NCBI GenBank assembly: GCA_964409505.1
Contig: CAYPDK010000012.1
Coordinates: 1-52,119 of the forward strand
Direction: 5' to 3'
Source of the DNA: JADHZC01 sp964409505
GTDB lineage: Bacteria > Pseudomonadota > Alphaproteobacteria > Rickettsiales > Rickettsiaceae
Length of the DNA: 52,119 nt
How positions within the stretch are numbered: the first letter of the stretch is position 1; each line of letters begins with the position of its first letter. Below, one piece after another: positions 9,240 through 17,568 of the stretch. The translations under genes and the position numbers were made by a program. Under the pieces are notes generated by a model. The model searched no databases. It had not been told where the DNA came from and saw nothing but the letters and a program-made list of their open reading frames with translations.

Positions 9240-10322
9240 TTGTCTATTGTGATTAAATTAGTTGTATTTTTAGTATTATTTTTTCTTGCCTATGTTCTTA
9301 CCTCCTTATTCGGGGGCTTTGATTATAATATTTTTATTAGCTTTAAGCAATATGAAATAAATGTTGAGTTACTGTTTTTAATTTTTTGCTTCTTACTTTT
9401 TTGTTTCTTTTTTGCCTATTTATTTAAAATAATTTCCTTTATTATTAACTCTCCTAAACAAATGAGAAGTTTTTTTTTACAAAAAACTTTATCAAAGAAT
9501 AACGATGCTTTAAGTATTATTTTTTGTAAATATTTGCTTGAATTAGAATTGGAAGTAGAAAAAAATATTTTGGAATTTAATTATGATATAAGAGATTTTC
9601 AAAAAATATTAGAAAGCTCGTCTAATAAAGAATTACTTAATATAACTTCATATTTTCAAGAGAAAGATATTGAACTTAAAATAAAATATTTGATGAAATT
9701 ACAAAATAATCAAAATTTGAAGATATTTGTTCAGAGAAAATTAGCAGCTCTTACTTTTAATGTTAAAAATTTTGTTGATTCTGAAATATATATCAAAAAG
9801 GTTACGGAGGGTAACGATGCAAATCATAAAGACTTTTTTTTACTTTTGTCTATTTATTATGAGCGTGCTTCTAGGGAAGAGTTTATAATTACTTTATCTG
9901 AAATATTTAATTTTCTTGATCGAATAAGTGCTAAGGATAAATTGAAAATTTCGAATTTTTGTTTTGAGTTTGCGAAACTTTATTTGCAAGAGCAAAATAT
10001 TACAAAAGCACAAGACCTTCTTAATAAGGCTCTGCTCTTAAATCAAGGATCTTATGAGATTGTGGAGGCTTTATATAGTATCTATTTAAAAGATGGCAAA
10101 TACAAGGATATAGATACTCTCATTATTAATTCCTTTAAACATAGACCAAGTTTTCATGTTGCTCTTCTTTATTTGAAATATACTAAAAAAAATACTGAAG
10201 AAATTTATAACTTCTTTTCTGGGTTAGTGGATGTCAAAAAAAACTTAAGTGTTTTTATTTCTATCGCCGCCTTTCTTAACTTAACTTCTAAAGTCTCTGA
10301 ATTAAGTGAATTACTTGAGTGA
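9240..10322 (+). CDS. HemY-like membrane TPR protein
   Basis: The 360 residues begin with two membrane helices separated by a short loop (MSIVIKLVVFLVLFFLAYVL and ELLFLIFCFLLFCFFFAYLF), the layout of the HemY N-terminal domain. The rest is helical, with a TPR-like repeat near residues 240-290 (AKLYLQEQNITKAQDLLNKA, then YEIVEALYSIYLKDGKY). In alphaproteobacteria a HemY-type protein follows hemD and the mitofilin-like gene, and its exact role in heme metabolism is unproven. This frame has no ATG near its start; the TTG at 9240 is the likely start, 12 bases after the upstream stop. Sequence similarity alone would be weak; gene order carries the call. Confidence 0.72.
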   Translation: MSIVIKLVVFLVLFFLAYVLTSLFGGFDYNIFISFKQYEINVELLFLIFCFLLFCFFFAYLFKIISFIINSPKQMRSFFLQKTLSKNNDALSIIFCKYLLELELEVEKNILEFNYDIRDFQKILESSSNKELLNITSYFQEKDIELKIKYLMKLQNNQNLKIFVQRKLAALTFNVKNFVDSEIYIKKVTEGNDANHKDFFLLLSIYYERASREEFIITLSEIFNFLDRISAKDKLKISNFCFEFAKLYLQEQNITKAQDLLNKALLLNQGSYEIVEALYSIYLKDGKYKDIDTLIINSFKHRPSFHVALLYLKYTKKNTEEIYNFFSGLVDVKKNLSVFISIAAFLNLTSKVSELSELLE

Positions 10323-10329
10323 TTTCTAG

Positions 10330-11388
10330 ATGTCCTTGCTTAAAGAGTTGATAATAAAATCTGATAAGACCTTAGATAGATCTCAAGCAGAAATTTTGCA
10401 GGTTCTAGAGCAATTACTTGGAATATTAAATGAAAAATCTATCTTTTTAAGACTCAAGAATAGGTTATTTAATAAATTTGTCTGCTATAGAGGAATCTAC
10501 TTACATGGTAGTTTTGGGGGAGGAAAAACATTGTTAATGAAAAATTTTTTTAAATCTTTCAATGGTAATAAAAAGTTATTTCATTATCAAGAGTTAATGA
10601 AATATGTTCATGAACAGCTTGCCTCTTTTAAACAACACTCTAAGCAGGATAAAATATACCATTTAACTAAATCTCTTACCGAAAATTATAGCGTAAAATT
10701 AATTTGTATAGATGAGTTTGAAATATTGGATATAACAGATGCTATGATCATTATGAGTTTGTTTAAATTTCTTATTCAAAAAAATATATTTATTTTTATT
10801 ACTAATAATATTCAAGTAGAAGAACTATATTTAAATGGTATTCAAAGAGAATCTTTTCTGTCATTTATTGATATATTAAAAGAGAAGTTTTTAATTCTTG
10901 AGTTGAAAAACTTGTTTGATTATAGAAAACTTATGGCTAAAAAATCTTTGAAAAATACTATCATCTATCCTATTAATAAGTATACAAATAAAATTTTTGA
11001 TACTATTATAAGTAACATGCAAATTCCTTTTTTTCAGAAATTTGATATAAAACTTTTTAACAGAAAACTTAATTTTAAATGTACCTATAAAAATTTTCTA
11101 TTTACAAATTTTTCTGAACTTTTTGAACGGGATATTGGTTATGCAGATTATGTTAGTCTTACTAAAAATTTTAATGTCATTTTTGTTAAAAATATACGTG
11201 TTGTTAAGGAGTATGAAAAAAATGTTATTATTAGACTAATAAATTTTATTGATAATGCTTATTTTAATAATGTAATACTTTTTGCAATTTTTGAAACTGA
11301 ACCTATTAATATTTATTCTGAAGGCTTGTTTCTAAAAGAATTCCAAAGAGCTGTGTCAAGGTTACATGAAATGAATGCAAGAGCTTGA
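10330..11388 (+). CDS. zapE: Cell division ATPase ZapE (AFG1-like)
   Basis: ZapE is an AAA+ ATPase that acts on the FtsZ ring and is related to mitochondrial Afg1. Walker A reads GSFGGGKT near residues 60-67 (preceded by YRGIYLHG) and Walker B LICIDEFEI near 128-136. The sensor-1-like segment FIFITNNIQVEELYLNG and the family's RESFLSFIDILKE near 175-187 are present. The end matches the family's YSEGLFLKEFQRAVSRLHEM. Length of 352 residues is typical. It follows the hemY-like gene by 7 bases, and its TGA lies 2 bases before the tmk ATG, so the genes are surely co-transcribed. Confidence 0.92.
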   Translation: MSLLKELIIKSDKTLDRSQAEILQVLEQLLGILNEKSIFLRLKNRLFNKFVCYRGIYLHGSFGGGKTLLMKNFFKSFNGNKKLFHYQELMKYVHEQLASFKQHSKQDKIYHLTKSLTENYSVKLICIDEFEILDITDAMIIMSLFKFLIQKNIFIFITNNIQVEELYLNGIQRESFLSFIDILKEKFLILELKNLFDYRKLMAKKSLKNTIIYPINKYTNKIFDTIISNMQIPFFQKFDIKLFNRKLNFKCTYKNFLFTNFSELFERDIGYADYVSLTKNFNVIFVKNIRVVKEYEKNVIIRLINFIDNAYFNNVILFAIFETEPINIYSEGLFLKEFQRAVSRLHEMNARA

Positions 11389-11390
11389 AT

Positions 11391-12119
11391 ATGAAGGATC
11401 TAGTTTCTAAAATGAAGAATTTTGCTCCAAAATTTATCACTTTTGAGGGATTGGAGGGTACTGGTAAAACAACTCAAAGTAGGCTTCTTTATGATTTCTG
11501 TTCTAAACATTCTATTCCTGTAATTTGGACACGAGAAGTTGGAGGAACTGATTTTGCAGAAAAAGTTAGGGATTTATTATTTATGTCTTATTCTGTTTCC
11601 ACTTTATCTAAAATTTTGATTGTCTTAGCTGCTAGATATGATCATTTTTGTAGAGTGGTACTTCCTGCCCTTATGGAGAAAAAAATTGTTATTTGTGATC
11701 GCTTTATTGATTCTACTATGTCCTACCAAAGGGATGAAGATGCAGGATTAGATTTTGATTATTTTGTTGATCTTCATCTTGGGCTAATGGAGAAAAGTAA
11801 GCATTTCTTGAGCCAAATAGTTGGAGTAAAACGAAAAATTGTTGAAAAATATCTCTTAAATATGATGCCGGATATAACATTTTTCTTAGATATGGATCCA
11901 AAAATTTCAATTCAAAGGTCTTTTGAAAGAGATATTCAAAATAAAAATTCTAGTAAAATACAGACTCATAGGAATTTAGATTTTTATCAAAAAATTTATG
12001 ATAACTTTATAAAATTATCTTATAAGTTTAAAGATAGAGTAATAAGGGTTGATTGTAACAGATTAGATAGTCAAAATATACATAAAAAGTTGTTGAGTGA
12101 AATTTTTTTGTCTTTTTAG
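11391..12119 (+). CDS. tmk: Thymidylate kinase
   Basis: Tmk phosphorylates dTMP to dTDP. Seen are the P-loop FEGLEGTGKTTQ, the DRx motif DRFIDSTMSYQ, and TRE.GGT. The family's TREPGGT reads TREVGGT here, an unusual change next to the P-loop. A P-rich lid is replaced by the RSFERDIQNKN region. From the ATG at 11391 the protein has 242 residues, longer than the usual 205-215; part of the excess is an insertion near residues 135-155 (GLMEKSKHFLSQIVGVKRK). The ATG at 11412 would also leave the P-loop intact. The longer frame would begin at a TTG (11385) overlapping the zapE stop. Confidence 0.95.
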   Translation: MKDLVSKMKNFAPKFITFEGLEGTGKTTQSRLLYDFCSKHSIPVIWTREVGGTDFAEKVRDLLFMSYSVSTLSKILIVLAARYDHFCRVVLPALMEKKIVICDRFIDSTMSYQRDEDAGLDFDYFVDLHLGLMEKSKHFLSQIVGVKRKIVEKYLLNMMPDITFFLDMDPKISIQRSFERDIQNKNSSKIQTHRNLDFYQKIYDNFIKLSYKFKDRVIRVDCNRLDSQNIHKKLLSEIFLSF

Positions 12120-12175
12120 AACTTTTGTGAAAGATTTTAGATTTTATTTTGTTTTAAATTACAAATTTTTTTGTA

Positions 12176-12204
12176 TTGACACATAAATATTACTTTGATA
12201 CAAT
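12176..12204 (+). promoter_or_regulatory. Near-consensus sigma-70 promoter of the accessory cassette
   Basis: TTGACA at 12176-12181 (perfect -35), 17 bases, then TACAAT at 12199-12204 (one mismatch from TATAAT). A TG one base upstream of the -10 gives an extended -10 element as well. Transcription should begin near 12211, leaving a leader of about 34 bases before the kinase ATG. Confidence 0.8.
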
Positions 12205-12244
12205 TTTTGGTGTATTCAATTGTTAACTTAAAAAATCTACAAAA

Positions 12245-13138
12245 ATGTATCCAGAGGGTAGAGCTTTCACTACAATAGGAGAGTTGTTTCAAGGACCTAT
12301 GATATATCTTGATGAGATAGAGTTTGCAATTATTTCGTTATTATCTGATAGATTGGTTCAAGTTAGATATGTCTTAGATTCGAACTGGTGTTATTACGAT
12401 AGTTTGAAGCTTAAAACAAAAACTCTAAACGCAGTGAATGTTTATTTGAATCTCTATGGTAAAACATTACCTCCAGGATATTTCATTTTTTCTCAAAATA
12501 TACCAGAAGGAGTAGGTATGGCCTCTTCTACAGCAGATATAGTTGCAACTATCAGATGTTTAGATTCATTATTTGCAATACGCACTCCACAAAATGCAAT
12601 ACAGAACATCCTTTTACAAATAGAAAGGTCTGATAGTGTTTTTTTAAATAAATTTTCATTGTATTTATCATCTAAACAGAAAATATGTGATATATTTCAG
12701 TACTATCCCAAGTTCTACATATTTTACTGTATTGAAGATTATAAGATCAATACAGAAGATGTTTCTCTATATCTTAAATCTCAATATTTTCTGTACTTTA
12801 ATGAATACCAAAAGATATTAAATGGTATTGTGGACGCTTTTTATACTCAAAATATAAAAAATATATGCGAATTTTCTACTCAAGGCAGTATCCTGTCCCA
12901 AGAAATATTACCTAAAAAGTATTTTAAAAGAGTACATGATAATTATAAATATTTTAATGCAGATGGAATTTTTGTAGCTCATACCGGGAGTATTATAGGG
13001 TATCTTTTTGATATTGAGCCTAAAATTGAAATACAAAAAGAAATATGCTCATTCTTCAGGGAGTATGTAGGAAATTGCTATACGAATTTTATAAACAAGG
13101 TGGATTGCCGTGAACAAAATTTATCAACATATTATTGA
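12245..13138 (+). CDS. GHMP kinase of the PduX (L-threonine kinase) family
   Basis: PduX enzymes phosphorylate the hydroxyl of L-threonine with ATP. The match is seen in the N-terminal GELFQGPM (family GE..QG) and the GHMP phosphate loop GVGMASSTADI at about 89-99, which is close to PduX's GKGMASSTADI. The C-terminal GHMP segment near 236-260 includes a FVAHTGSIIGYLFD motif (family aH.GT..G). At 297 residues it has the family's length. No cobalamin or propanediol genes are near, so the classical PduX role (aminopropanol arm of cobalamin) is unlikely. Downstream is a cysteine-synthase-like enzyme with a 29-base overlap, which points to the kinase supplying an O-phospho-amino acid (Thr or Ser) to it. 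The product identity is inferred. The first gene of the cassette, under the promoter at 12176. Confidence 0.8.
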   Translation: MYPEGRAFTTIGELFQGPMIYLDEIEFAIISLLSDRLVQVRYVLDSNWCYYDSLKLKTKTLNAVNVYLNLYGKTLPPGYFIFSQNIPEGVGMASSTADIVATIRCLDSLFAIRTPQNAIQNILLQIERSDSVFLNKFSLYLSSKQKICDIFQYYPKFYIFYCIEDYKINTEDVSLYLKSQYFLYFNEYQKILNGIVDAFYTQNIKNICEFSTQGSILSQEILPKKYFKRVHDNYKYFNADGIFVAHTGSIIGYLFDIEPKIEIQKEICSFFREYVGNCYTNFINKVDCREQNLSTYY

Positions 13139-14147
13139 TTATACTAAATCTCCTGTGCTTGTACGGATATCAGACGGGTTATTTGCCTTAAGATTTGACC
13201 TTATGAAGATATATTCTGTGTTATATGCAGTTGAGGAGCTGTTATCAAAAAAGATTATTGATAAGAATACAGTTTTAATTGAGAGTTCTAGTGGTGTATA
13301 TGCTCTGTCTTTAGCGTTAGTTTGTCATAAATTTGGGATGAGATGTTGTCTCGTTTTATCTGAACATGTAGATAAGATAACTCTTATTCAGCTTAAGTTA
13401 TTGGGGAATGTAACTATTAGGATTTTGAATTCAGATAGCTTAGAAAAAAAAACTTTTGCTAATGACCAAGATCTTAGGGTAGGTATTGTGCATAGGTTGT
13501 TAAAGGAAAATCCTAATATGTATTGGATGAGACAATATCATGATCCTATACATTATAAAGGATACAGGGTAATAGCAGAAATGATAAAAAAAACTGTGAA
13601 TAAAGATTATCTGCTTATAGTAGGCCCAGTCGGGAGTGGGGCTTCTACTTGTGGTATTGCCCAGAGTCTAAACAATATACTCGTAAATTTTAAATTAACG
13701 GGAATTCAGCCATTTGCTAGTATCACTTTTCGGGAGGAGTACGATGAAACTTTTCTAGATAATTTTCCGTATAATAGTGGTTTAGGAACAATTGTAAGAT
13801 GTCAAAATGTTGATTATAAACTATATAATGATATACATTTTGTCTCAGAAAAAATAGCTAAAAAAGGATGCATAGAATTAGTAAAAGATTCTGGTATATT
13901 CGCTGGGTACTCAAGTGGAGCTAGTTATAAAGTTGCTCAATATGAACATACTCAAAACCCTAAGGCTGATGTTATATTTATATGTCCAGATCAAGGTTAT
14001 AAGTATCTAGATATAGTGTATAAAGATCACGAATTAGTACAAAATGATCAGCAACTTAAAGAGGTAGTACCTAAAGAGATCAAAGATACAAAAAACCTTC
14101 TGTACCCCTGGTCATTTATTAGATGGAGAGAGAGAAATAATTATTAG
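13110..14147 (+). CDS. Cysteine-synthase-fold PLP enzyme, divergent (SbnA/CysK-like)
   Basis: Fold-type II PLP enzymes replace or eliminate a leaving group on the beta carbon of an amino acid. Alignment by eye to CysK places the Schiff-base lysine at K33, exactly 28 residues before the Ser of the SGNTG loop, which here reads SSGVYA (residues 60-65) with Val in place of Asn. The PLP-phosphate loop is GPVGSGAS (172-179). The segments SGIFAGYSSGAS and VIFICPDQGYKYL match CysK's C-terminal core. The usual GSVKDR around the lysine is not kept. The start is GTG at 13110, inside the kinase gene, suggesting translational coupling. With an upstream amino-acid kinase, a phospho-Ser or phospho-Thr substrate is likely, as for SbnA (2,3-diaminopropionate route). 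The nucleophile is unknown. Confidence 0.82.
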   Translation: MNKIYQHIIDYTKSPVLVRISDGLFALRFDLMKIYSVLYAVEELLSKKIIDKNTVLIESSSGVYALSLALVCHKFGMRCCLVLSEHVDKITLIQLKLLGNVTIRILNSDSLEKKTFANDQDLRVGIVHRLLKENPNMYWMRQYHDPIHYKGYRVIAEMIKKTVNKDYLLIVGPVGSGASTCGIAQSLNNILVNFKLTGIQPFASITFREEYDETFLDNFPYNSGLGTIVRCQNVDYKLYNDIHFVSEKIAKKGCIELVKDSGIFAGYSSGASYKVAQYEHTQNPKADVIFICPDQGYKYLDIVYKDHELVQNDQQLKEVVPKEIKDTKNLLYPWSFIRWRERNNY

Positions 14148-14171
14148 TTTTTTATTTAAATATATAAACAT

Positions 14172-15398
14172 ATGCAAAATATTATCGTTATAGAGTCCAC
14201 TAGCTTTGGACTAGATTATTTAGTCGAAGCTGCTAAGAATAAAAATGTTAAAATTCTTTTTTTTACACAAAATATGAAAAATTATTCTCATAATTTGAGC
14301 TATTTTGAAGAAAATAAGAAGCATTTTGAATATTTTATTGTAAATACAAAGGATATAAAAGCATTAAAAAGTAAGATCGATGTTATTACAAAATATGCAA
14401 ATTTATCCGGTATTATTAATTTAACCGATACCTATACAAATGCTACTATCGAAGTAGCGGAACATTATGACTTGAAATTAGATAATGTAGATAGTATCAA
14501 AATTGCTCGGGATAAATCAACCTGTAGAAATGTTTTATTTGATCATAAATTATCTTGTGGGAAAAGTTTGCTTGTTAAAAATGGAATTTTACCTGAGAAT
14601 GTAGATTATACTTTTCCTGTAATAGTCAAAGAAAATGGTGGTACTGGTAGTAAAAACGTTTTCTTGGCAGAAACTCAAAATGAACTGGATAAAATCTTGC
14701 AAAACATAAAACAAAATATGCAAGATCTAGACTTTAATCTAGAACCTTATTTTAGAGGGACTGTATATAGCGCTGAAATGATTTCTTATAATGGAGAGCA
14801 TAAATTATTATCTGTAAGTGGAAGATTTATGTCTAAAGAGCCATATTTTACAGAAAATGTAGTAACACTTCCGGCAAGTTTGGATAGTAAAAAAACATTA
14901 CTAATTGAAGAAAAAGTTGCTAATTCATTGACAGCAATTGGCTATAATACAGGATTTTCTCATGTGGAATTTTGCTTGAGTAAAAATGGAATAGAAATTA
15001 TAGAATGTAACCCAAGAATGGGAGGGGCGTTTACCAATGTTAGTTTATGTAGGGCTTTAAATTTTAATTTTTATGAAGATTTTATATCAATAGCTCTTGG
15101 AGAAAAACCTCAATCTATAAATCAAGAGCTGAATTTTAGTAAATATTTTGCATACAAAATACTTAATGCAGAAAAGGCAGGAATATATAATGATGTTCTA
15201 GGTATAAAAAATTTAGATTCTTTATGTGGGGATCCTTTTGTTGTTTTGAGTCTAGAAAAAGGTTCTTATATAGATAAAACAGCTGATTATAGGGGAGTGC
15301 TAGGTATGCTTGTCTGCTCTGGAGATAGTTCTGATGAGGCAATACTAAATCTTATGGAAGCAGATAATGTGTTGCATGTTGATATTTCAGATATATAG
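14172..15398 (+). CDS. ATP-grasp carboxylate-amine ligase
   Basis: ATP-grasp ligases activate a carboxylate as acyl-phosphate and join it to an amine. The 408 residues show the N-terminal Rossmann-like part (MQNIIVIEST..GLDYLVEAA), the ATP-binding loop KENGGTGSKNV near 153-163 and the Mg-binding triad region HVEF (264-267) and ECNPRMGG (278-285). It is of the type found in dipeptide and pseudodipeptide synthetases such as BacD, DdaF and carnosine synthase, not a purine or biotin enzyme, judging from overall length and the absence of carboxylase neighbours. It lies 24 bases after the PLP gene. It most probably couples the unusual amino acid made upstream to a second amino acid; both partners are unknown. 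Confidence 0.85.
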   Translation: MQNIIVIESTSFGLDYLVEAAKNKNVKILFFTQNMKNYSHNLSYFEENKKHFEYFIVNTKDIKALKSKIDVITKYANLSGIINLTDTYTNATIEVAEHYDLKLDNVDSIKIARDKSTCRNVLFDHKLSCGKSLLVKNGILPENVDYTFPVIVKENGGTGSKNVFLAETQNELDKILQNIKQNMQDLDFNLEPYFRGTVYSAEMISYNGEHKLLSVSGRFMSKEPYFTENVVTLPASLDSKKTLLIEEKVANSLTAIGYNTGFSHVEFCLSKNGIEIIECNPRMGGAFTNVSLCRALNFNFYEDFISIALGEKPQSINQELNFSKYFAYKILNAEKAGIYNDVLGIKNLDSLCGDPFVVLSLEKGSYIDKTADYRGVLGMLVCSGDSSDEAILNLMEADNVLHVDISDI

Positions 15399-15434
15399 GT
15401 TTATTTCATAATACTCTAAGGAAAATTTTTTAAT

Positions 15435-15450
15435 TACTTAAATTAAAGTA
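15435..15450 (+). promoter_or_regulatory. Dyad upstream of the MFS gene, possible operator
   Basis: TACTT and AAGTA form inverted half-sites around an AATT centre (TACTT-A-AATT-A-AAGTA). It lies in the only sizeable gap of the cassette, about 110 bases before the transporter start. No regulator is encoded beside it, and short AT-rich dyads arise by chance in such DNA. Confidence 0.3.
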
Positions 15451-15546
15451 GTTGTAGTGTATATTTTCAAAATAGTATTTTTTTAAGTTAAAACACTCAG
15501 CTATCACAGTGCGTTGAAAATAATAAGTCAAATTAAATTAGTACTA

Positions 15547-16770
15547 ATGATGGGATCAGACGTTCGAGCTCTTTTAAAATCTAATTTATCAGTACAAATT
15601 ATTGTTTTTTGTTCTTTTTTTGTAACTTTTTCAAGCTTTGCTCTGATTCCGTTTATACCTATTATTTTATCGCTTAAAGCTGCTTGGAGTACTAGTTCTA
15701 TAGGGATACTCCTTGCTATTATGAGCTTTGTTAAATTTTCAGGAAGCTTTTTTGCTGCGATTTTACTTAAAAAAGTTAACGTTAAAATCTCTATGCTAAT
15801 TGGTCTTGTACTCCAGATTATTGGATTTGTTTTACTTTTAATTGGTGAATATGATCGGGTTATTATTTGGATATCTGTTTTGCAAATTGCTTTTGGCGAG
15901 TCTATATATATGTCTGCTAATAAAGTATATTTGGTCTGCTCCGTGTCTGAGGATGTAAGACATAAAATTCTTGCTATATCCAGTTCTTTCACTAATACGG
16001 GCATATTGATTGGACCCATTTTAGGAGGGGCTCTTGCTGTTAGTAATACTGATATGCTTTTTGGGGTTACTATAATAGTGCTTTGCTTTGTGTTTTTTTT
16101 ACAACTTACTCTAGTTAGAAGACTTAATGTAAATACAAGACCTAAACAAAGTTTGGAAAAAAAATCACATCATATTAGTTCTAATATCTTGGTGTTATGT
16201 ATTATACAAGTTTTAGGTTCTTATATTTACTTCTTTTTTCAAAACTATATAGGAGTGTTTTTATTAAAGTCATATTCTAGTTCTTTTTATAGTGTGATAT
16301 TATTTATCAATTCATTGATTATTATTGTCTTTCAATATCTATTATCGGAATTTATTAATAGAGCTAATTTGACATTATTAATATTTTTTATTTTTGTCGC
16401 TTTTGCTGGAGGCTTTGTTATCTTATCTAGTAATAGTGTTGTTTTAATTCTTTTGGGAACTGTAATTATAGCTTTTGCAGAGTTTTTTTTATTTTTTAAA
16501 GTGGAGTTAAAACTTATAGATTTATCTAGAAATACTGCTGTAGGATATGGATATTTTAGGCTCTCTATGGCAGTAGGAGCATTTTTTAGTAACATGCTTG
16601 GCGGTATATTATTTCAATATTTTGACCAAATTGGTGAAATAAAGTATTTTTGGTACTGTATATCTATACAAAGTTTTATTTTTGCTATTATCAGTTTTAT
16701 AATGCTCTTTTCTACTGAGTTTAAGAAATTTTTTAGTAAAAGTTTTTTTATATCTATAAAGAAGAAATAA
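15547..16770 (+). CDS. Major facilitator superfamily transporter
   Basis: A 12-helix inner-membrane transporter of about 407 residues with two six-helix halves and a central loop (RRLNVNTRPKQSLEKKSHH) near 200. The loop between helices 2 and 3 is shortened and lacks a full GxxxDRxGRK motif, having LLKKVNVKISMLIG. Helix 5 shows the exporter-type pattern NTGILIGPILGG (family G..lGp.lGG), which favours export over uptake. It closes the kinase-PLP-ligase cassette, in the way BacE follows the bacilysin ligase. The ATG at 15547 is preferred; a TTG at 15514 would add 11 residues. No Shine-Dalgarno sequence helps choose. Confidence 0.85.
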   Translation: MMGSDVRALLKSNLSVQIIVFCSFFVTFSSFALIPFIPIILSLKAAWSTSSIGILLAIMSFVKFSGSFFAAILLKKVNVKISMLIGLVLQIIGFVLLLIGEYDRVIIWISVLQIAFGESIYMSANKVYLVCSVSEDVRHKILAISSSFTNTGILIGPILGGALAVSNTDMLFGVTIIVLCFVFFLQLTLVRRLNVNTRPKQSLEKKSHHISSNILVLCIIQVLGSYIYFFFQNYIGVFLLKSYSSSFYSVILFINSLIIIVFQYLLSEFINRANLTLLIFFIFVAFAGGFVILSSNSVVLILLGTVIIAFAEFFLFFKVELKLIDLSRNTAVGYGYFRLSMAVGAFFSNMLGGILFQYFDQIGEIKYFWYCISIQSFIFAIISFIMLFSTEFKKFFSKSFFISIKKK

Positions 16771-16954
16771 TTCTCTTTTGACACAATAAGCAAAAAAAAC
16801 GCCTCTTCCTTTAGTGGATAGGGATAAGAGTGCTATTAGGTTAAATAGAATCTTTGAAATAGCTTGGGACCATTGTAAATGTTGTTCTACACGTATAGAA
16901 ATCAATCCCATATCCAAATATAAATTGTTGTGTTGGAGGAGTATAGGTTTTAGA

Positions 16955-17470
16955 TTAATACTCTATGATTAGCAGATTATTATCTATTTTAAAACTATTT
17001 AATTTTTCAATTACCTGCATACCAAGTAAAGATATACCAGAATAGTTTTCTCCTATATATATTTTTATGTTCTGTATTTTTATATCTCCTATTTCAAATA
17101 ACATCACTTCATAAGGAGCTGCTCTTGTGATGCCATTTGCTGTATAGTATTTTTTTATAAAGGATAGCTTATTTATATCTATGTCTAGGAGCTTTGCATC
17201 ATTTAAAGATATGAATACATCACTTGCTCCCGTATCAATAAGAAATTTGATCTTTTTTGTGTCTAACTTTGCAGTGACATAAAAATGTCCATCTAGGTTT
17301 TGAGGGATTATTATTTTTTTAGAAGTGTTGTGATTTAGGGGGCTGTTAGGAAAAATATTATATTTGACTCTTTCATATATTAAGGTCAGTTCGTATTGAA
17401 AGCTGTATACAAGAATTATTGTTAAAAGTATTAATGTCCAAATTAAAAAATTTATTACTCCGTTTTTCAT
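16955..17470 (-). CDS. Membrane-anchored retropepsin-like aspartic protease (TIGR02281 type)
   Basis: The 171 residues start with one membrane helix (VINFLIWTLILLTIILVYSF). The clan AA protease domain follows: GHFYVTAKLD, the catalytic FLIDTGASDVFIS near residues 76-88, YYTANGITRAAPYEV, and SGISLLGMQVIEKL near 140-155 in place of the family's LLGMSFL. A single DTG per chain means it must work as a dimer, probably facing the periplasm. Homologues are present in nearly all alphaproteobacteria; in Rickettsia the APRc protease (another retropepsin-like enzyme) is a different, longer protein. The gene reads away from and convergent with the MFS gene; upstream it follows the DUF2610-like gene. Confidence 0.9.
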   Translation of the reverse strand: MKNGVINFLIWTLILLTIILVYSFQYELTLIYERVKYNIFPNSPLNHNTSKKIIIPQNLDGHFYVTAKLDTKKIKFLIDTGASDVFISLNDAKLLDIDINKLSFIKKYYTANGITRAAPYEVMLFEIGDIKIQNIKIYIGENYSGISLLGMQVIEKLNSFKIDNNLLIIEY

Positions 17471-17568
17471 GAATTTTCTTATTAAGCATTACTTATTAAT
17501 TAACAAAATTCTCAGGGTATATCCGTCTTTTACAATAAATAAATATTTTGATTAACTTACTCGTATTT

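Noticed and set aside
15528..16019. 163-codon minus-strand frame inside the MFS gene
   Set aside because: Antisense shadow of the membrane protein; no family features.
16609..16917. 102-codon minus-strand frame downstream of the aspartic protease
   Set aside because: Half of it is antisense to the MFS gene's coding end, it has no ribosome binding site, and I recognise no family. The part in 16771-16917 (about 50 codons) could be a gene remnant but cannot be supported.
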